Below the pieces are notes generated by a model, which saw nothing but the letters and a program-made list of their open reading frames with translations, did no database searches and was not told the DNA's origin. From assembly GCA_947367115.1 (NCBI GenBank), contig CANBCW010000006.1, positions 1-50,460 on the forward strand: DNA of 50,460 bases, in the 5' to 3' direction. Each line of letters starts with the position of its first letter. Position 1 is the first letter of the stretch. A program made the position numbers and the translations under genes. This document shows positions 8,139 to 16,943 of this stretch, in pieces. Origin of the DNA: an uncultured Clostridia bacterium (GTDB lineage Bacteria > Bacillota > Clostridia > Oscillospirales > Oscillospiraceae).

Positions 8139-8801
8139 ATGAACGCCAATTTGTTTTCTCGTTGTATCCGCATCCTTCTTCTGCTCGCCGCTGGCATTGC
8201 GCTGATCGTTCTGTTCGGGGTGGCAGTGCGATCCACCTGCTGCATTACGCGCATTATCGGTACTTCCATGAATCCGACTCTTCACAACGGCCAGATCGTG
8301 ACCGGCCTGCCTGTGAAATTAAATCCGGCGCAAGAGGTCTGCCACAGCGATATCGTTACGCTTAGAACATCCTCCGGCAAGACGATCATCAAGCGTGTCA
8401 TCGCCATCCCCGGTGATACGCTGGAGATTCGCGGCAATCAGGTCTATCTCAACGGTACAGCGCTGCAGGAGGATTACATTGCCGAGCCCATGCAGACCCA
8501 TGATCTGGCCGCATTCACACTGGGGGAAGATGAATATTTTGTTCTGGGTGATAACCGCAACAACAGTGCGGATTCCCGCTACTACGGACTGTTCTCCCGG
8601 TCGGATATTCTCTCCGTGGTGCAAACGCAGTTCAATGCACTGCCCATTCTACTCTTCCTCGCTATCGCATCTGGTTTTGTCCTCTGCGGATCTTTGGTCT
8701 ACGACAAGCTGGAGTCTGAGTGGATCTCCGCACGCGAGCAAGTCAAATCCCAGCGGCGTACGCAAAGCCAGGACATGCCCTCCATCAGCAATTCGTTTTG
8801 A
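8139..8801 (+). CDS. lepB: Type I signal peptidase
   Basis: 220-residue membrane protease that removes signal peptides from exported pre-proteins on the outer face of the membrane. A transmembrane helix at about 10-30 is followed by box B with the nucleophile Ser43 (GTSMNPTL). Box D holds the general base Lys85 (KRVIAIPGD), and box E is LGDNRNNSADSR. A second hydrophobic segment near the C-terminus (ILLFLAIASGFVLCGSLVY) gives the two-helix form seen in some Firmicutes paralogues. The ATG at 8139 is chosen because AAGGAG lies ten bases upstream; in-frame extension to 8103 has no ribosome site. It is divergent from the WYL gene. Being next to an island of giant exported proteins may be relevant, but nothing shows substrate specificity. 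Confidence 0.93.
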   Translation: MNANLFSRCIRILLLLAAGIALIVLFGVAVRSTCCITRIIGTSMNPTLHNGQIVTGLPVKLNPAQEVCHSDIVTLRTSSGKTIIKRVIAIPGDTLEIRGNQVYLNGTALQEDYIAEPMQTHDLAAFTLGEDEYFVLGDNRNNSADSRYYGLFSRSDILSVVQTQFNALPILLFLAIASGFVLCGSLVYDKLESEWISAREQVKSQRRTQSQDMPSISNSF

Positions 8802-8824
8802 TTCAAAAAACGAGTGCAAAAAAC

Positions 8825-8859
8825 AACGGAAGCCCTTCGCTAAGCGAAGAGCTTCCGTT
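8825..8859 (+). terminator. Terminator hairpin of the signal peptidase gene
   Basis: A two-part stem, AACGGAAGC (8825-8833) with GCTTCCGTT (8851-8859) and an inner CTTCGC/GCGAAG, begins 23 bases after the stop. The T-run is weak (TTCGCGGTTTT). Confidence 0.6.
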
Positions 8860-8869
8860 TCGCGGTTTT

Positions 8870-8903
8870 CCGGGCTGGGGGATCTGGCGATCCCCCAGCC
8901 CGG
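8870..8903. terminator. Second GC-rich hairpin between convergent genes
   Basis: A perfect 15-bp stem (8870-8884 with 8889-8903, loop TGGC) lies between the convergent signal peptidase and surface-protein genes. It has no clear T-run on either side, so the terminator role is inferred from position. Confidence 0.45.
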
Positions 8904-8941
8904 AGTGTTTCATTGGTGATCCCTTAGTTGGGATAGTCCCT

Positions 8942-9674
8942 GCCGCCTCAGCGGCGGTCGGAGAAATTTGAATTATCCGATGACCAGAATGCCATCCTCG
9001 CCGAAGTGGTACATGCCTTCCTCCAGCAGATCATTGTGGTTGGTGATCCAGTACTCGCCGGTGGCCAGCTCGCCGTTGGAACGGACGTAGATGTAGCTGC
9101 CGTCCTCCAGCTTGGTCAGGCCGGTGCCGATCTGCTTGATGCCGTCCACATAGTAGCAGCCGTCCACAATGCCGTTCTTCTCGGACACGACCATCTTACC
9201 GTCAGCGCCGAACTCGTAGAAGCCGGCAGCCTTCAGGCCGTTGGTGTTGGTGATCCAGTACGTACGGCCCATGACGACCTGGCCGTTGGAGCGGACATAG
9301 TAGTAGCTGCCGTCGATCTGGATCAGACCAGCATTGCACACGATCTTGTTGTTCTCGTAGTAGTAGCCATCCACGATGCCGTTCTTGGCTACCTGCATCA
9401 GACAATCCGCGCCGAAGACGCACTTATCGCCGGAAACGATGGTGGCATGGTCATTGACATTGGTCACATAGTAGGTCGTACCGCAGACCAGCGCACCGTT
9501 GGACTTGACATAGACCCAGCCGCTGTTCTCAACGCCCTCAGCATCGGCGGTTGCATACCACTTGATGCCGTCGGTGGAGATCAGGCCGGCGCAATAGCCC
9601 TTCACGCCGTTCACATAGTAGAACCAGCTGCCGTCCTCATAGTAGAAGCCGTTCTTGTCGGTGGGAGCGGGATC
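8942..9674. repeat. Segmental duplication, copy 1 (3' end of surface-protein gene)
   Basis: This tract matches 16211-16943 with a constant offset of 7269. Bases 9057-9656 show no difference to the other copy when read side by side. About eight substitutions lie in the flanks. It covers the hairpin after the stop and the C-terminal wall-binding repeats of both genes, and it ends where the two coding sequences abruptly diverge. Confidence 0.9.
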
Positions 9675-12600
9675 GACCATGTATCCGTTTTCATCGAAGG
9701 TATAGGTGCCGGGAACGACGCCCAAGTCATTTGCGGGAATGTAGTATTCCGCATCCACCACCAGCTCGCCGGTGGCGCGGACGTAGATGTAATTGCCGTC
9801 CTCCAGCTTCACCAGACCTGCACCAATCATGAGCTGACCGTTATCATAGTAACGCACAGTACCGTCAGCCATTTTAGTGATGCCGTCGTTTCTGCACAGG
9901 CTGCCATCTTCACCGAAGGTATAGATGCCGCCCATAACAGCGCCGGAAACATTAACGGATCTGGAAACATAGACATCGCCGGTGGCCTTCTCGTTCTCAC
10001 CGATGAAGTAGTAAATATGAGAGCCGACCTGAACCAGACCGATGTGCCAGGGGAGCTGTCCGTTGATGGCATAATGCAGCACAACGGAATTGTCCTCATT
10101 GTAGATCGCGCCAGTTCTCTGATTGAACTTGCCGTCCTCGCCAAAGACGAACAGGGAGCTTTCCGCATCGACAAAGCTGATGCCCTTATCCTCGCAGTAT
10201 TTCAGATCCTCAGCATTGGGGCCGTAGGTGATGCCGTTGATGGCCTCGGTGGGATAGGGAACGCGGGTGATGCCGGTGGCGGCATTGTAGGTATCGGTGT
10301 CGAAGTAGTACCAATCGCCGGAGCCATCGGTGACGATCTCGTTATCGGCATTGATGCACCACCAGCCGCTCAGCATCATATCACCAGACCTGAACTGGCG
10401 CGCGCCGTCATTGTCCACCCAGCCAACGTAGGTGTACTCAGCCTCGTAATTCAGGTTCTTGGCAGGCATGGTCGCAGGCAGCTCATCCACTCTTGCAATG
10501 TTCTCCGCGTCCAGATCCTCCCAGTAGCAGAAGGTGTACTTGCCGTTTTCGGTGACGATGGGATCCACCGTGATCTCGGGCAGTGCCTCACCGTAAGCCA
10601 GTTCATACTCCGTCTTGGTGCCAGAGATATCAATAGTCAGGGTGTAGGTCTTAACCACCTCCCCGGTGACGGGAATTAGTGACAGATCCTGCTTCTGACC
10701 GGATTTGTACCACGCGAAGTAGTCGTTGCCGGTGTTGTCGTTCAGTGCCAGATAGCGCTCCGCATCGGAAGCGGTAAAATGGATATTGTACAGGCCATCT
10801 TCTGTAACTTCAACGGTCAGCTTCAGCGCACTTGCCTGCGCGACCAGCTTGCCGGAGTTGCCGGAGGTCCAGCCCAGATACTTGGCATCGCCCTCGATGC
10901 CCTCGGCATAGATGCTGTAAGTACCATCCGCGTTCTTCTCCAAGACGAAGATCTTGTCTGCCTCGGGAGAAGCGATCTCAGCAGGCAGGGTGGTCAGGCC
11001 GGTGTCAGCAGCCTGATACCGCTTGGTGGAGGCCGTGCCCAGATCATTGGTCATGTAGAAGTAGTTGCCGCTGGAGCGGATGGTGGCGATATAGTAGCGG
11101 CCGGCGTAAGTGGTTTCCTTATCGCCGCAGACGGTGCAAGAGCCGTCCACATAGGTGTGTCCGGTGGCTTTCGTCTCATCGCCGGTGTAGCTGTCATCGC
11201 ACTTGGAGCAGGTATAGGTGGTGTAGCCGCCTTCCGTGCAGGTGGGGGCCGTCACCACCGCTTCATAGCTGTGGTCGCAGCCTTCGGGCGCACCGCTCTC
11301 AACATACTTGAATACCAGCAGCTCGGAGATGTATCCGGAATTACTGGCGTTGGACTTAGCGTAAGCGCCAAACTTTCCTACACTGATTTGGTAGTAGATA
11401 CCGCGAGTGGTTGCGGCAGAATTAAAGACGAACCCACCATTGGCACCAGCAGTAACGCTCCACGTATAAGCGGTAGTAGCAAACTTGAAGTCGGTGCCGG
11501 ATTTATAGTTCAGGTAATTGTCACCCGTGCGCAGGTAAACGCCGTCAGTGGCAGTCTCGATGGTCCAGACAGGCAGATCTTCACCGGTGACCACATTATC
11601 GGAAACAGTGACCACAACCGGCACGAACTTACTGCTGCTCAGGCTGGTAGTAAGGGCCAGATATTCGCCGCTGTTGTTGGCGACGATGACGAACTGACCA
11701 CCGGCCTGAATGTCTTTTACATCGGTGACCAGCATATAGCCGCTGGTAGAAGGTGCGGTGTAATCCGGGTCAGCCCCACCGCAAACAGTGCAGGTGCCGT
11801 CAACATAGCTGTGACCGTAGCTCTCGGTATAAGTGGCTGTATAGGTAGCATCACCGGCAGCGGCCACGATCTCCGGTGTCCAGCCCGCAAAGGTGTAGAC
11901 CTTGCACGCCTCGGCAGCCTTGGAGGGATCCGCAGGAGCGGTGGGGACCACGCCGGGCTTTACCACGCCGGACTGCAGCTCGGTGCCATCCGCATCGACA
12001 AAGGTGATGGTATAGCCATAGGTACTCCATATACCGGTCCACTTGCTCTCACCATTGGTTGCAGTCAGGGTGAACAGATCGCCGCCGTTTTCAAAGGGAG
12101 TCAGGTCGGCAGTCTGTGTATTTCCATCGTTGAAAATGATACCGGTAATGTCCGCGATCACCTGTGCCTTCCAGATGTTTCCGGAGACCTGCTCCATGGC
12201 ACGACCCGGCCACGCCATCGTACCGGCGCTGCCGCCCCAGTAATACACATTAACATTCGTCCAGCCAGTGGCAGACACGTCAACATATACATCGGTCATA
12301 ACAGGCGGTGTATAAGTACCCCAGGAGCCATCGCCTTTGTTCCACCCGGTCACGGTATAGCAGTTACCGGCAGAAGCGGAGAACTCCAGATCCGCGCTCT
12401 GGTTCCACGTGTTATCCCAATTGTTCTCCGTAGTGGAGCCGTTCAGTCGACAGAAAATGACCAGCGTCATTCCCTCCGGCTGCACGCATTCATATACGCC
12501 ATCGCCATCCGAGTCTGTCATATCCAGCCAAGCCTCGCCGGAGTCGTTCCACCAGCGGGCCGCAAAGCGAGCTCCATCAACCGCCCAAGGCCCCGGAGCC

Positions 12601-12722
12601 AGATAGACTGTTTCACCGCCCTCTGCGGCATTGGCCACGATCGGCGCGGCGGCCGGCAGCATTGCCAGCACCATGCACAGCGCCATCAGCAGGCTCAGGC
12701 TGCGTTTGATTATTTTACGCAT
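8973..12722 (-). CDS. Giant exported protein with starch-binding-like modules and wall-binding repeats
   Basis: 1249 residues with a clear signal peptide (MRKIIKRSLSLLMALCMVLA, cleavage near ANAAE, about 33). Two CBM26-like modules follow at about 38-140 and 145-235 (VNVYYWGG, then GIIFNDGNTQTADL). Next is an InlB-B-type repeat (YTFAGWTPE) and then short Cys motifs such as HSYVDGTCTVCGG and CSKCDDSYTG. Two further modules (about 330-460 and 545-720, with YLALTTS and YLALNDN) resemble binding domains but I cannot name them. From about 770 to the end run cell-wall/choline-binding-like repeats (GDWYYFDTDT, GSWFYYVNGVKG, YIYVRSNGELATG). There is no catalytic domain and no LPXTG signal, so attachment is probably non-covalent via the repeats. 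AGGAGGGA precedes the start. Substrate and role are unknown; starch or glycan binding at the surface is an inference. Confidence 0.88.
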   Translation of the reverse strand: MRKIIKRSLSLLMALCMVLAMLPAAAPIVANAAEGGETVYLAPGPWAVDGARFAARWWNDSGEAWLDMTDSDGDGVYECVQPEGMTLVIFCRLNGSTTENNWDNTWNQSADLEFSASAGNCYTVTGWNKGDGSWGTYTPPVMTDVYVDVSATGWTNVNVYYWGGSAGTMAWPGRAMEQVSGNIWKAQVIADITGIIFNDGNTQTADLTPFENGGDLFTLTATNGESKWTGIWSTYGYTITFVDADGTELQSGVVKPGVVPTAPADPSKAAEACKVYTFAGWTPEIVAAAGDATYTATYTESYGHSYVDGTCTVCGGADPDYTAPSTSGYMLVTDVKDIQAGGQFVIVANNSGEYLALTTSLSSSKFVPVVVTVSDNVVTGEDLPVWTIETATDGVYLRTGDNYLNYKSGTDFKFATTAYTWSVTAGANGGFVFNSAATTRGIYYQISVGKFGAYAKSNASNSGYISELLVFKYVESGAPEGCDHSYEAVVTAPTCTEGGYTTYTCSKCDDSYTGDETKATGHTYVDGSCTVCGDKETTYAGRYYIATIRSSGNYFYMTNDLGTASTKRYQAADTGLTTLPAEIASPEADKIFVLEKNADGTYSIYAEGIEGDAKYLGWTSGNSGKLVAQASALKLTVEVTEDGLYNIHFTASDAERYLALNDNTGNDYFAWYKSGQKQDLSLIPVTGEVVKTYTLTIDISGTKTEYELAYGEALPEITVDPIVTENGKYTFCYWEDLDAENIARVDELPATMPAKNLNYEAEYTYVGWVDNDGARQFRSGDMMLSGWWCINADNEIVTDGSGDWYYFDTDTYNAATGITRVPYPTEAINGITYGPNAEDLKYCEDKGISFVDAESSLFVFGEDGKFNQRTGAIYNEDNSVVLHYAINGQLPWHIGLVQVGSHIYYFIGENEKATGDVYVSRSVNVSGAVMGGIYTFGEDGSLCRNDGITKMADGTVRYYDNGQLMIGAGLVKLEDGNYIYVRATGELVVDAEYYIPANDLGVVPGTYTFDENGYMVDPAPTDKNGFYYEDGSWFYYVNGVKGYCAGLISTDGIKWYATADAEGVENSGWVYVKSNGALVCGTTYYVTNVNDHATIVSGDKCVFGADCLMQVAKNGIVDGYYYENNKIVCNAGLIQIDGSYYYVRSNGQVVMGRTYWITNTNGLKAAGFYEFGADGKMVVSEKNGIVDGCYYVDGIKQIGTGLTKLEDGSYIYVRSNGELATGEYWITNHNDLLEEGMYHFGEDGILVIG

Positions 12723-12775
12723 CGTTATCCCTCCTGTGTTTGATCAGGGTCACGCCCTGACAGGTTGTCTATTTA

Positions 12776-12804
12776 ATCATAACAAATACACTCCAGTTTT
12801 TCAA
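12776..12804 (-). promoter_or_regulatory. Predicted sigma-A promoter of the 1249-residue surface protein
   Basis: On the minus strand TTGAAA (12804-12799) and TATGAT (12781-12776) are spaced 17 bases, about 50 bases before the start codon. The leader contains a small TCAGGG/CCCTGA hairpin (12744-12760). Confidence 0.7.
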
Positions 12805-12817
12805 TAGGATTTTGGGC

Positions 12818-12855
12818 AAAAAAACGGCTGCCGCATGATTTTTGCGGCAGCCGTT
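12818..12855 (-). terminator. Rho-independent terminator of the baseplate/SGNH chimera gene
   Basis: A perfect 13-bp stem (12823-12835 with 12843-12855) is followed on the minus strand by a run of seven T. It lies ten bases after the stop of the upstream gene. Confidence 0.88.
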
Positions 12856-12865
12856 GGCTACTTGG

Positions 12866-15166
12866 TTATAAACTTCGCATAAACGCCTCGATGACCGGAG
12901 TGATCCGGTTGTAGCCGGTCAAAGTCAAATGCTGCCCATCGGTGTAGCACTTGCCCTCGGCGTTTGCCTCATCGGCAGTTAAGGAGCTGTCGTAATAAAC
13001 AGAAAGCATTGGGTTCAGCGGACTGCCTTTCCACAGGTCAATATACGGAATGCCCCACTTTTCGCAAATCTCAATGGCACGGTCAAAAAACTGGCGGTAG
13101 CGGTTATTCTCCGAACTGTAGTCGCCGGACGCGCCCATCTTGTGCGCCACGATATAGCCGATTCTGGCATTGGGGTAAGCGTTCAGGATTTTCAGGATCA
13201 GCGTTTCAAACGCGCCTGTGAAATCACTGGCATCCGCAGGGGCATAACCGCCAGCGGACAGTGTGCCAAGTCGATCCACCCCCAGTGTGTCCGCGTCATT
13301 GCAGCCGCCTTCGAAAATCACATAATCAGCCGTGGGATGTGCCGCAAGTGCTGTATCAACCTGTGTTGGCACCCATCTTGCTTCTTCCACACTGTCTATC
13401 GGCGAGATCGTTCCGCCGTTCCTGCCATAATTGCCCCAGGTCATTTTATTGGCTTCACCAATCAGGCCAGCCCAGCCGTAGCCGTATTCAGCGGCATCGG
13501 CAAGCGTGGTCGTACCGGCACAGATGCTGTCGCCAAGGAACACAGCCGTTTTACCTTTGAGGATATTGTCGTGCTTGTCGTTGACATTATCCGTTTCGAC
13601 CTCCACCTCAATATACCCATATGGGATATACTCGGAAGGATACTCCCTGTCCTTGACGATCATCAGCGTATCCAGCATAGTCGCGCTGCCATCAAACGCA
13701 TATACCGCCGCACCGGCATCAACCATCGTGTCAGTGACCGTAAATTCCAAATAAGAATAGCTGTCATCAATGGCTGTCAGTGTTCCCGTTACATTCTGCA
13801 AAAAGCTATTATCTTTTTTCAGAATCGGCACTCTTTGGGCATATGAAGAGCCGTGCATGACAGCACACAATATGGTGCGATATGTTCCGGCTCCACGCAA
13901 TGGCACATAGGCGTAAAAACCGGACGACATCGTCGTCAGAGACGGCCCGCTGGAGGAATGGTAGAAGATCGACCCAATGACCGCTGTAGACTGATCAAAC
14001 AGGTTGTCAGACAATACCGTTTCCGTCGCCGTATCTGCTTCGGCTGAACCGCCGGAACCATTTCTGACGGTAAAGGTCGATTCCGTTCCATCGGTCAGCG
14101 TCACGGTGATCACATTTTCACCGCCGTCCTCTGTACTCTCCGTAGTCTGCTCAACAGATGCAATGCCTACGCCCTGCGCACCAGTGTCGCCCTTTTCACC
14201 TTTCTCGCCCTGAGGCCCCTGCGGGCCGGTTTCACCCTGGGCGCCGGTGGCACCGGTGTCACCCTTTTCGCCTTTCTCGCCCTGAGGCCCCTGGGGTCCA
14301 ACCGGCAGTGTAATTTTCTGGCTGGTTACCGCGGGCATGTCTGCGTCACTGGCGGTAAAAGATACTTCCATCGTGCCATCATCGATCTGCGCCAGCGCGG
14401 GCGTGTAATAGCCGCCATTTTTACCGTCGGTTCCGCTTTCCGGCAGTTCCTCCAACAGTACATATCGCCCGCTGTTGTAAATGACAGTGCCATCAACCGC
14501 AATCCCCACACGCTGATATTCGCGCTTATTCACGCACTGGAACACCACGCCGTCCGGACTGAGCATCACCAAAGGAAGCGTATCACCGCTGCTCAGGCAG
14601 CAATACACCACCCGACCAGCTTCATGGGCAGCCTGAATCTCCGCGAAAGACTTATCTGCCTCCGGTGCATCTCCGTCCTGCATCACAGTAACCCAAAACA
14701 GCTCGGATAACTCCAACTCCTGAACCGCCTCGTTCACTTCCGCCCGGATATGCTCAGAAAGAGTCTCATAATCCTCCGGAGTCATGGCCGCATCCGTCAG
14801 ATTTGCCTGAACCCGAACCGGTACAGAAAAGAATGTCAGCTCCGCCCCATCCTTGATCAGCGTCACCTGCAGCTCCAGCACTCCCGCAGCGCTGAGTACC
14901 TGAGATGTCAGATACACGGTCACCTGATTGCCGCTGATGAGGTAAGCCGATGTTCCGTCCGGCATTGTGTCGTACGTGCCGCCGGAGCCGTCCAGCAGCC
15001 TGCGATACCGGATCATGGCCGTTGCGCCTTCCGGCACAGTCCATGCGGTTTCCTCTGCCAGCAGCGTAAATTCCACCGCCCGGGCAGTATCCCCCTGAAC
15101 GGTCTCGACGATGTTGTTGTCCGTCCGCCGATCCAAATGGAGCGTGATTTTCTGCGTAATCATCAT
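12866..15166 (-). CDS. Phage-baseplate-like N-terminus + collagen-like repeat + SGNH/GDSL hydrolase
   Basis: 766 residues in three parts. Residues 1-130 resemble the N-terminal domain of phage upper-baseplate proteins (BppU/DUF2479 type): ITLHLDRRTDN, RYRRLLDGSGGTYDT, LELQVTLIKDG. Residues about 285-334 are a collagen-like Gly-X-Y tract (GPQGPQGEKGEKGDTGATG, repeated once). Residues about 535-766 are an SGNH esterase: block I GDSICAG, block III GGCNDAD, block V DGQHLTLTGY with the Asp-His pair. Such hydrolases deacetylate or de-esterify glycans. There is no signal peptide and no phage gene nearby, so this is either a domesticated tail-fibre gene or an envelope protein with unconventional export. 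GGGGGAG precedes the tandem ATGs. It sits between exported-protein genes and has its own terminator. Confidence 0.85.
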   Translation of the reverse strand: MMITQKITLHLDRRTDNNIVETVQGDTARAVEFTLLAEETAWTVPEGATAMIRYRRLLDGSGGTYDTMPDGTSAYLISGNQVTVYLTSQVLSAAGVLELQVTLIKDGAELTFFSVPVRVQANLTDAAMTPEDYETLSEHIRAEVNEAVQELELSELFWVTVMQDGDAPEADKSFAEIQAAHEAGRVVYCCLSSGDTLPLVMLSPDGVVFQCVNKREYQRVGIAVDGTVIYNSGRYVLLEELPESGTDGKNGGYYTPALAQIDDGTMEVSFTASDADMPAVTSQKITLPVGPQGPQGEKGEKGDTGATGAQGETGPQGPQGEKGEKGDTGAQGVGIASVEQTTESTEDGGENVITVTLTDGTESTFTVRNGSGGSAEADTATETVLSDNLFDQSTAVIGSIFYHSSSGPSLTTMSSGFYAYVPLRGAGTYRTILCAVMHGSSYAQRVPILKKDNSFLQNVTGTLTAIDDSYSYLEFTVTDTMVDAGAAVYAFDGSATMLDTLMIVKDREYPSEYIPYGYIEVEVETDNVNDKHDNILKGKTAVFLGDSICAGTTTLADAAEYGYGWAGLIGEANKMTWGNYGRNGGTISPIDSVEEARWVPTQVDTALAAHPTADYVIFEGGCNDADTLGVDRLGTLSAGGYAPADASDFTGAFETLILKILNAYPNARIGYIVAHKMGASGDYSSENNRYRQFFDRAIEICEKWGIPYIDLWKGSPLNPMLSVYYDSSLTADEANAEGKCYTDGQHLTLTGYNRITPVIEAFMRSL

Positions 15167-15204
15167 AATTATGCTCCCCCTTTCACTCGGAATGGGAAAA
15201 GCAA

Positions 15205-15234
15205 ACGGAGTTGCACCTGATGGTGCAACTCCGT
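15205..15234 (-). terminator. Terminator hairpin after the two-domain anchored protein gene
   Basis: A perfect 13-bp stem (15205-15217 with 15222-15234, 4-base loop) lies 15 bases after the stop. It is followed on the minus strand by TTGCTTTTCCC, a modest T-rich tail. Confidence 0.65.
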
Positions 15235-15248
15235 AATTCGGAACACTA

Positions 15249-16124
15249 TTACGCAGTCAATTTTGACAGCATGTGGTTCAGATCCTCCTGCATGGCGCGG
15301 ATCGTAGCAGCATCCACACCAGACCAGCCTTCGGTATTCAGCTCGAAGGTGCGCAGGCGCACATAGAACAAAACGCCGTTGTCCGTCGTCATGGTATGCA
15401 CCACTGTCCCCTTCGTGCCTCCGAAATTCACGGCGAAAAGCGGCTGAGCCTCGTGACCGCCGATCGCTCCGTGGAAGATGACCTCATAACCGTCGCTCTC
15501 ATCCGTGGTGATCTCCAGCTCCTCGACCCACTGCCCAGGGAAATAGAGTGCGCCATACGGCGTATCGATAACCAGTTCATCCCCCTGAAGCTCCGGGGGA
15601 GTGGCACCCAGCGGCTGCAAATTCAGGCTGTCCAGCACATCATTCAGTGCTTCCTGCATACTCGTGACGATCGCCGTTTCCTGATCGCTCCAGGTTTCGT
15701 CCGGCACAAAATCACGCACTGTGACATAAACGCCCACGGTCACACCGTCCTGAGTGGTCACCTGACCGGCAGCCGGGTGCTTTGGCTCACCGAACTGCAG
15801 GGAAAACAGAGGCTGCGTCTTACCGCTTTCCAGTTCAGCATAAAAGCTGATGCCGTAATCCGCGCCATCGTTCAGCTCCGTTTTCAGATACCGCGCCCAC
15901 TCCCCGGGAAACACCATCTTGCCATAGGGCGTTTCAATCACCTGATCCTCAGCCGTCGGCGTGCTGGACTGTGTCGTATTCTGCGTCCCGGCGGACGATC
16001 CCGCACCGGCAGCCTGATCCCGCTCCTTCAGGCTGATCACAGCAAAAACGGTCAGGATCGTCAGCAGCACCGTCAGCAGTGCGATCACAATGATCATCAA
16101 AACACGGTTTTTATCGTATCTCAT
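15249..16124 (-). CDS. Membrane-anchored protein with two copies of an unrecognised domain
   Basis: 291 residues. A short basic N-terminus (MRYDKNR) and one helix (LMIIVIALLTVLLTILTVFA, 8-27) anchor it with the rest outside. After a Ser/Thr/Gln linker come two tandem repeats of about 100 residues, starting VIETPYGKMVFPGEWARYL and VIDTPYGALYFPGQWVEEL. Each contains QPLF-(S/A)-(L/V)-(Q/N)-FG in the middle and a conserved helix at the end (SMQEALNDVLDSLNL; AMQEDLNHMLSKL). A single copy of the same domain occurs in the protein at 37930-38502 inside the polysaccharide operon. I do not recognise the family and assign no function. The ATG at 16124 has GAGGAAT upstream; in-frame extension to 16163 would run into the hairpin at 16156-16186. 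It may be co-transcribed with the 2185-residue gene upstream. Confidence 0.8.
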   Translation of the reverse strand: MRYDKNRVLMIIVIALLTVLLTILTVFAVISLKERDQAAGAGSSAGTQNTTQSSTPTAEDQVIETPYGKMVFPGEWARYLKTELNDGADYGISFYAELESGKTQPLFSLQFGEPKHPAAGQVTTQDGVTVGVYVTVRDFVPDETWSDQETAIVTSMQEALNDVLDSLNLQPLGATPPELQGDELVIDTPYGALYFPGQWVEELEITTDESDGYEVIFHGAIGGHEAQPLFAVNFGGTKGTVVHTMTTDNGVLFYVRLRTFELNTEGWSGVDAATIRAMQEDLNHMLSKLTA

Positions 16125-16155
16125 AGTAAATTCCTCATGTGCCCATAAAGCGTTT

Positions 16156-16230
16156 TTCGACAAGCCCCATGCCGGGGCTTGTCGAAAGGATTACGAGTCG
16201 TAACCCGACCGCCGCCTCAGCGGCGGTCGG
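16156..16230 (-). terminator. Two hairpins after the 2185-residue surface protein gene
   Basis: An 11-bp stem (16205-16215 with 16220-16230) follows the stop by 11 bases. A 13-bp stem (16156-16168 with 16174-16186) lies between it and the next gene. Neither is followed by a T-run on the minus strand, so read-through into the two-domain protein gene is plausible. Confidence 0.45.
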
Positions 16231-16943
16231 AGAAATTTGAATTATCCGATGACCAGAATGCCATCCTCGCTGAAGTCGTACTCGCCTTCCTCCAGCAGAT
16301 CATTGTGGTTGGTGATCCAGTACATGCCGGTGGCCAGCTCGCCGTTGGAACGGACGTAGATGTAGCTGCCGTCCTCCAGCTTGGTCAGGCCGGTGCCGAT
16401 CTGCTTGATGCCGTCCACATAGTAGCAGCCGTCCACAATGCCGTTCTTCTCGGACACGACCATCTTACCGTCAGCGCCGAACTCGTAGAAGCCGGCAGCC
16501 TTCAGGCCGTTGGTGTTGGTGATCCAGTACGTACGGCCCATGACGACCTGGCCGTTGGAGCGGACATAGTAGTAGCTGCCGTCGATCTGGATCAGACCAG
16601 CATTGCACACGATCTTGTTGTTCTCGTAGTAGTAGCCATCCACGATGCCGTTCTTGGCTACCTGCATCAGACAATCCGCGCCGAAGACGCACTTATCGCC
16701 GGAAACGATGGTGGCATGGTCATTGACATTGGTCACATAGTAGGTCGTACCGCAGACCAGCGCACCGTTGGACTTGACATAGACCCAGCCGCTGTTCTCA
16801 ACGCCCTCAGCATCGGCGGTTGCATACCACTTGATGCCGTCGGTGGAGATCAGGCCGGCGCAATAGCCCTTCACGCCGTTCACATAGTAGAACCAGCTGC
16901 CGTCCTCATAGTAGAAGCCGTTCTTATCGGTGGGAGCAGGGTT
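16211..16943. repeat. Segmental duplication, copy 2 (3' end of the 2185-residue surface protein gene)
   Basis: Partner of 8942-9674. The two C-termini differ by a reciprocal swap: GEYWITNHND...EGMYHFG in one and GMYWITNHND...EGEYDFS in the other. Otherwise about 230 C-terminal residues are the same. Confidence 0.9.

Noticed and set aside
12866..15166. A prophage remnant
   Set aside because: A single gene with a baseplate-like start; no capsid, terminase, integrase, holin or tail-tape gene is nearby.
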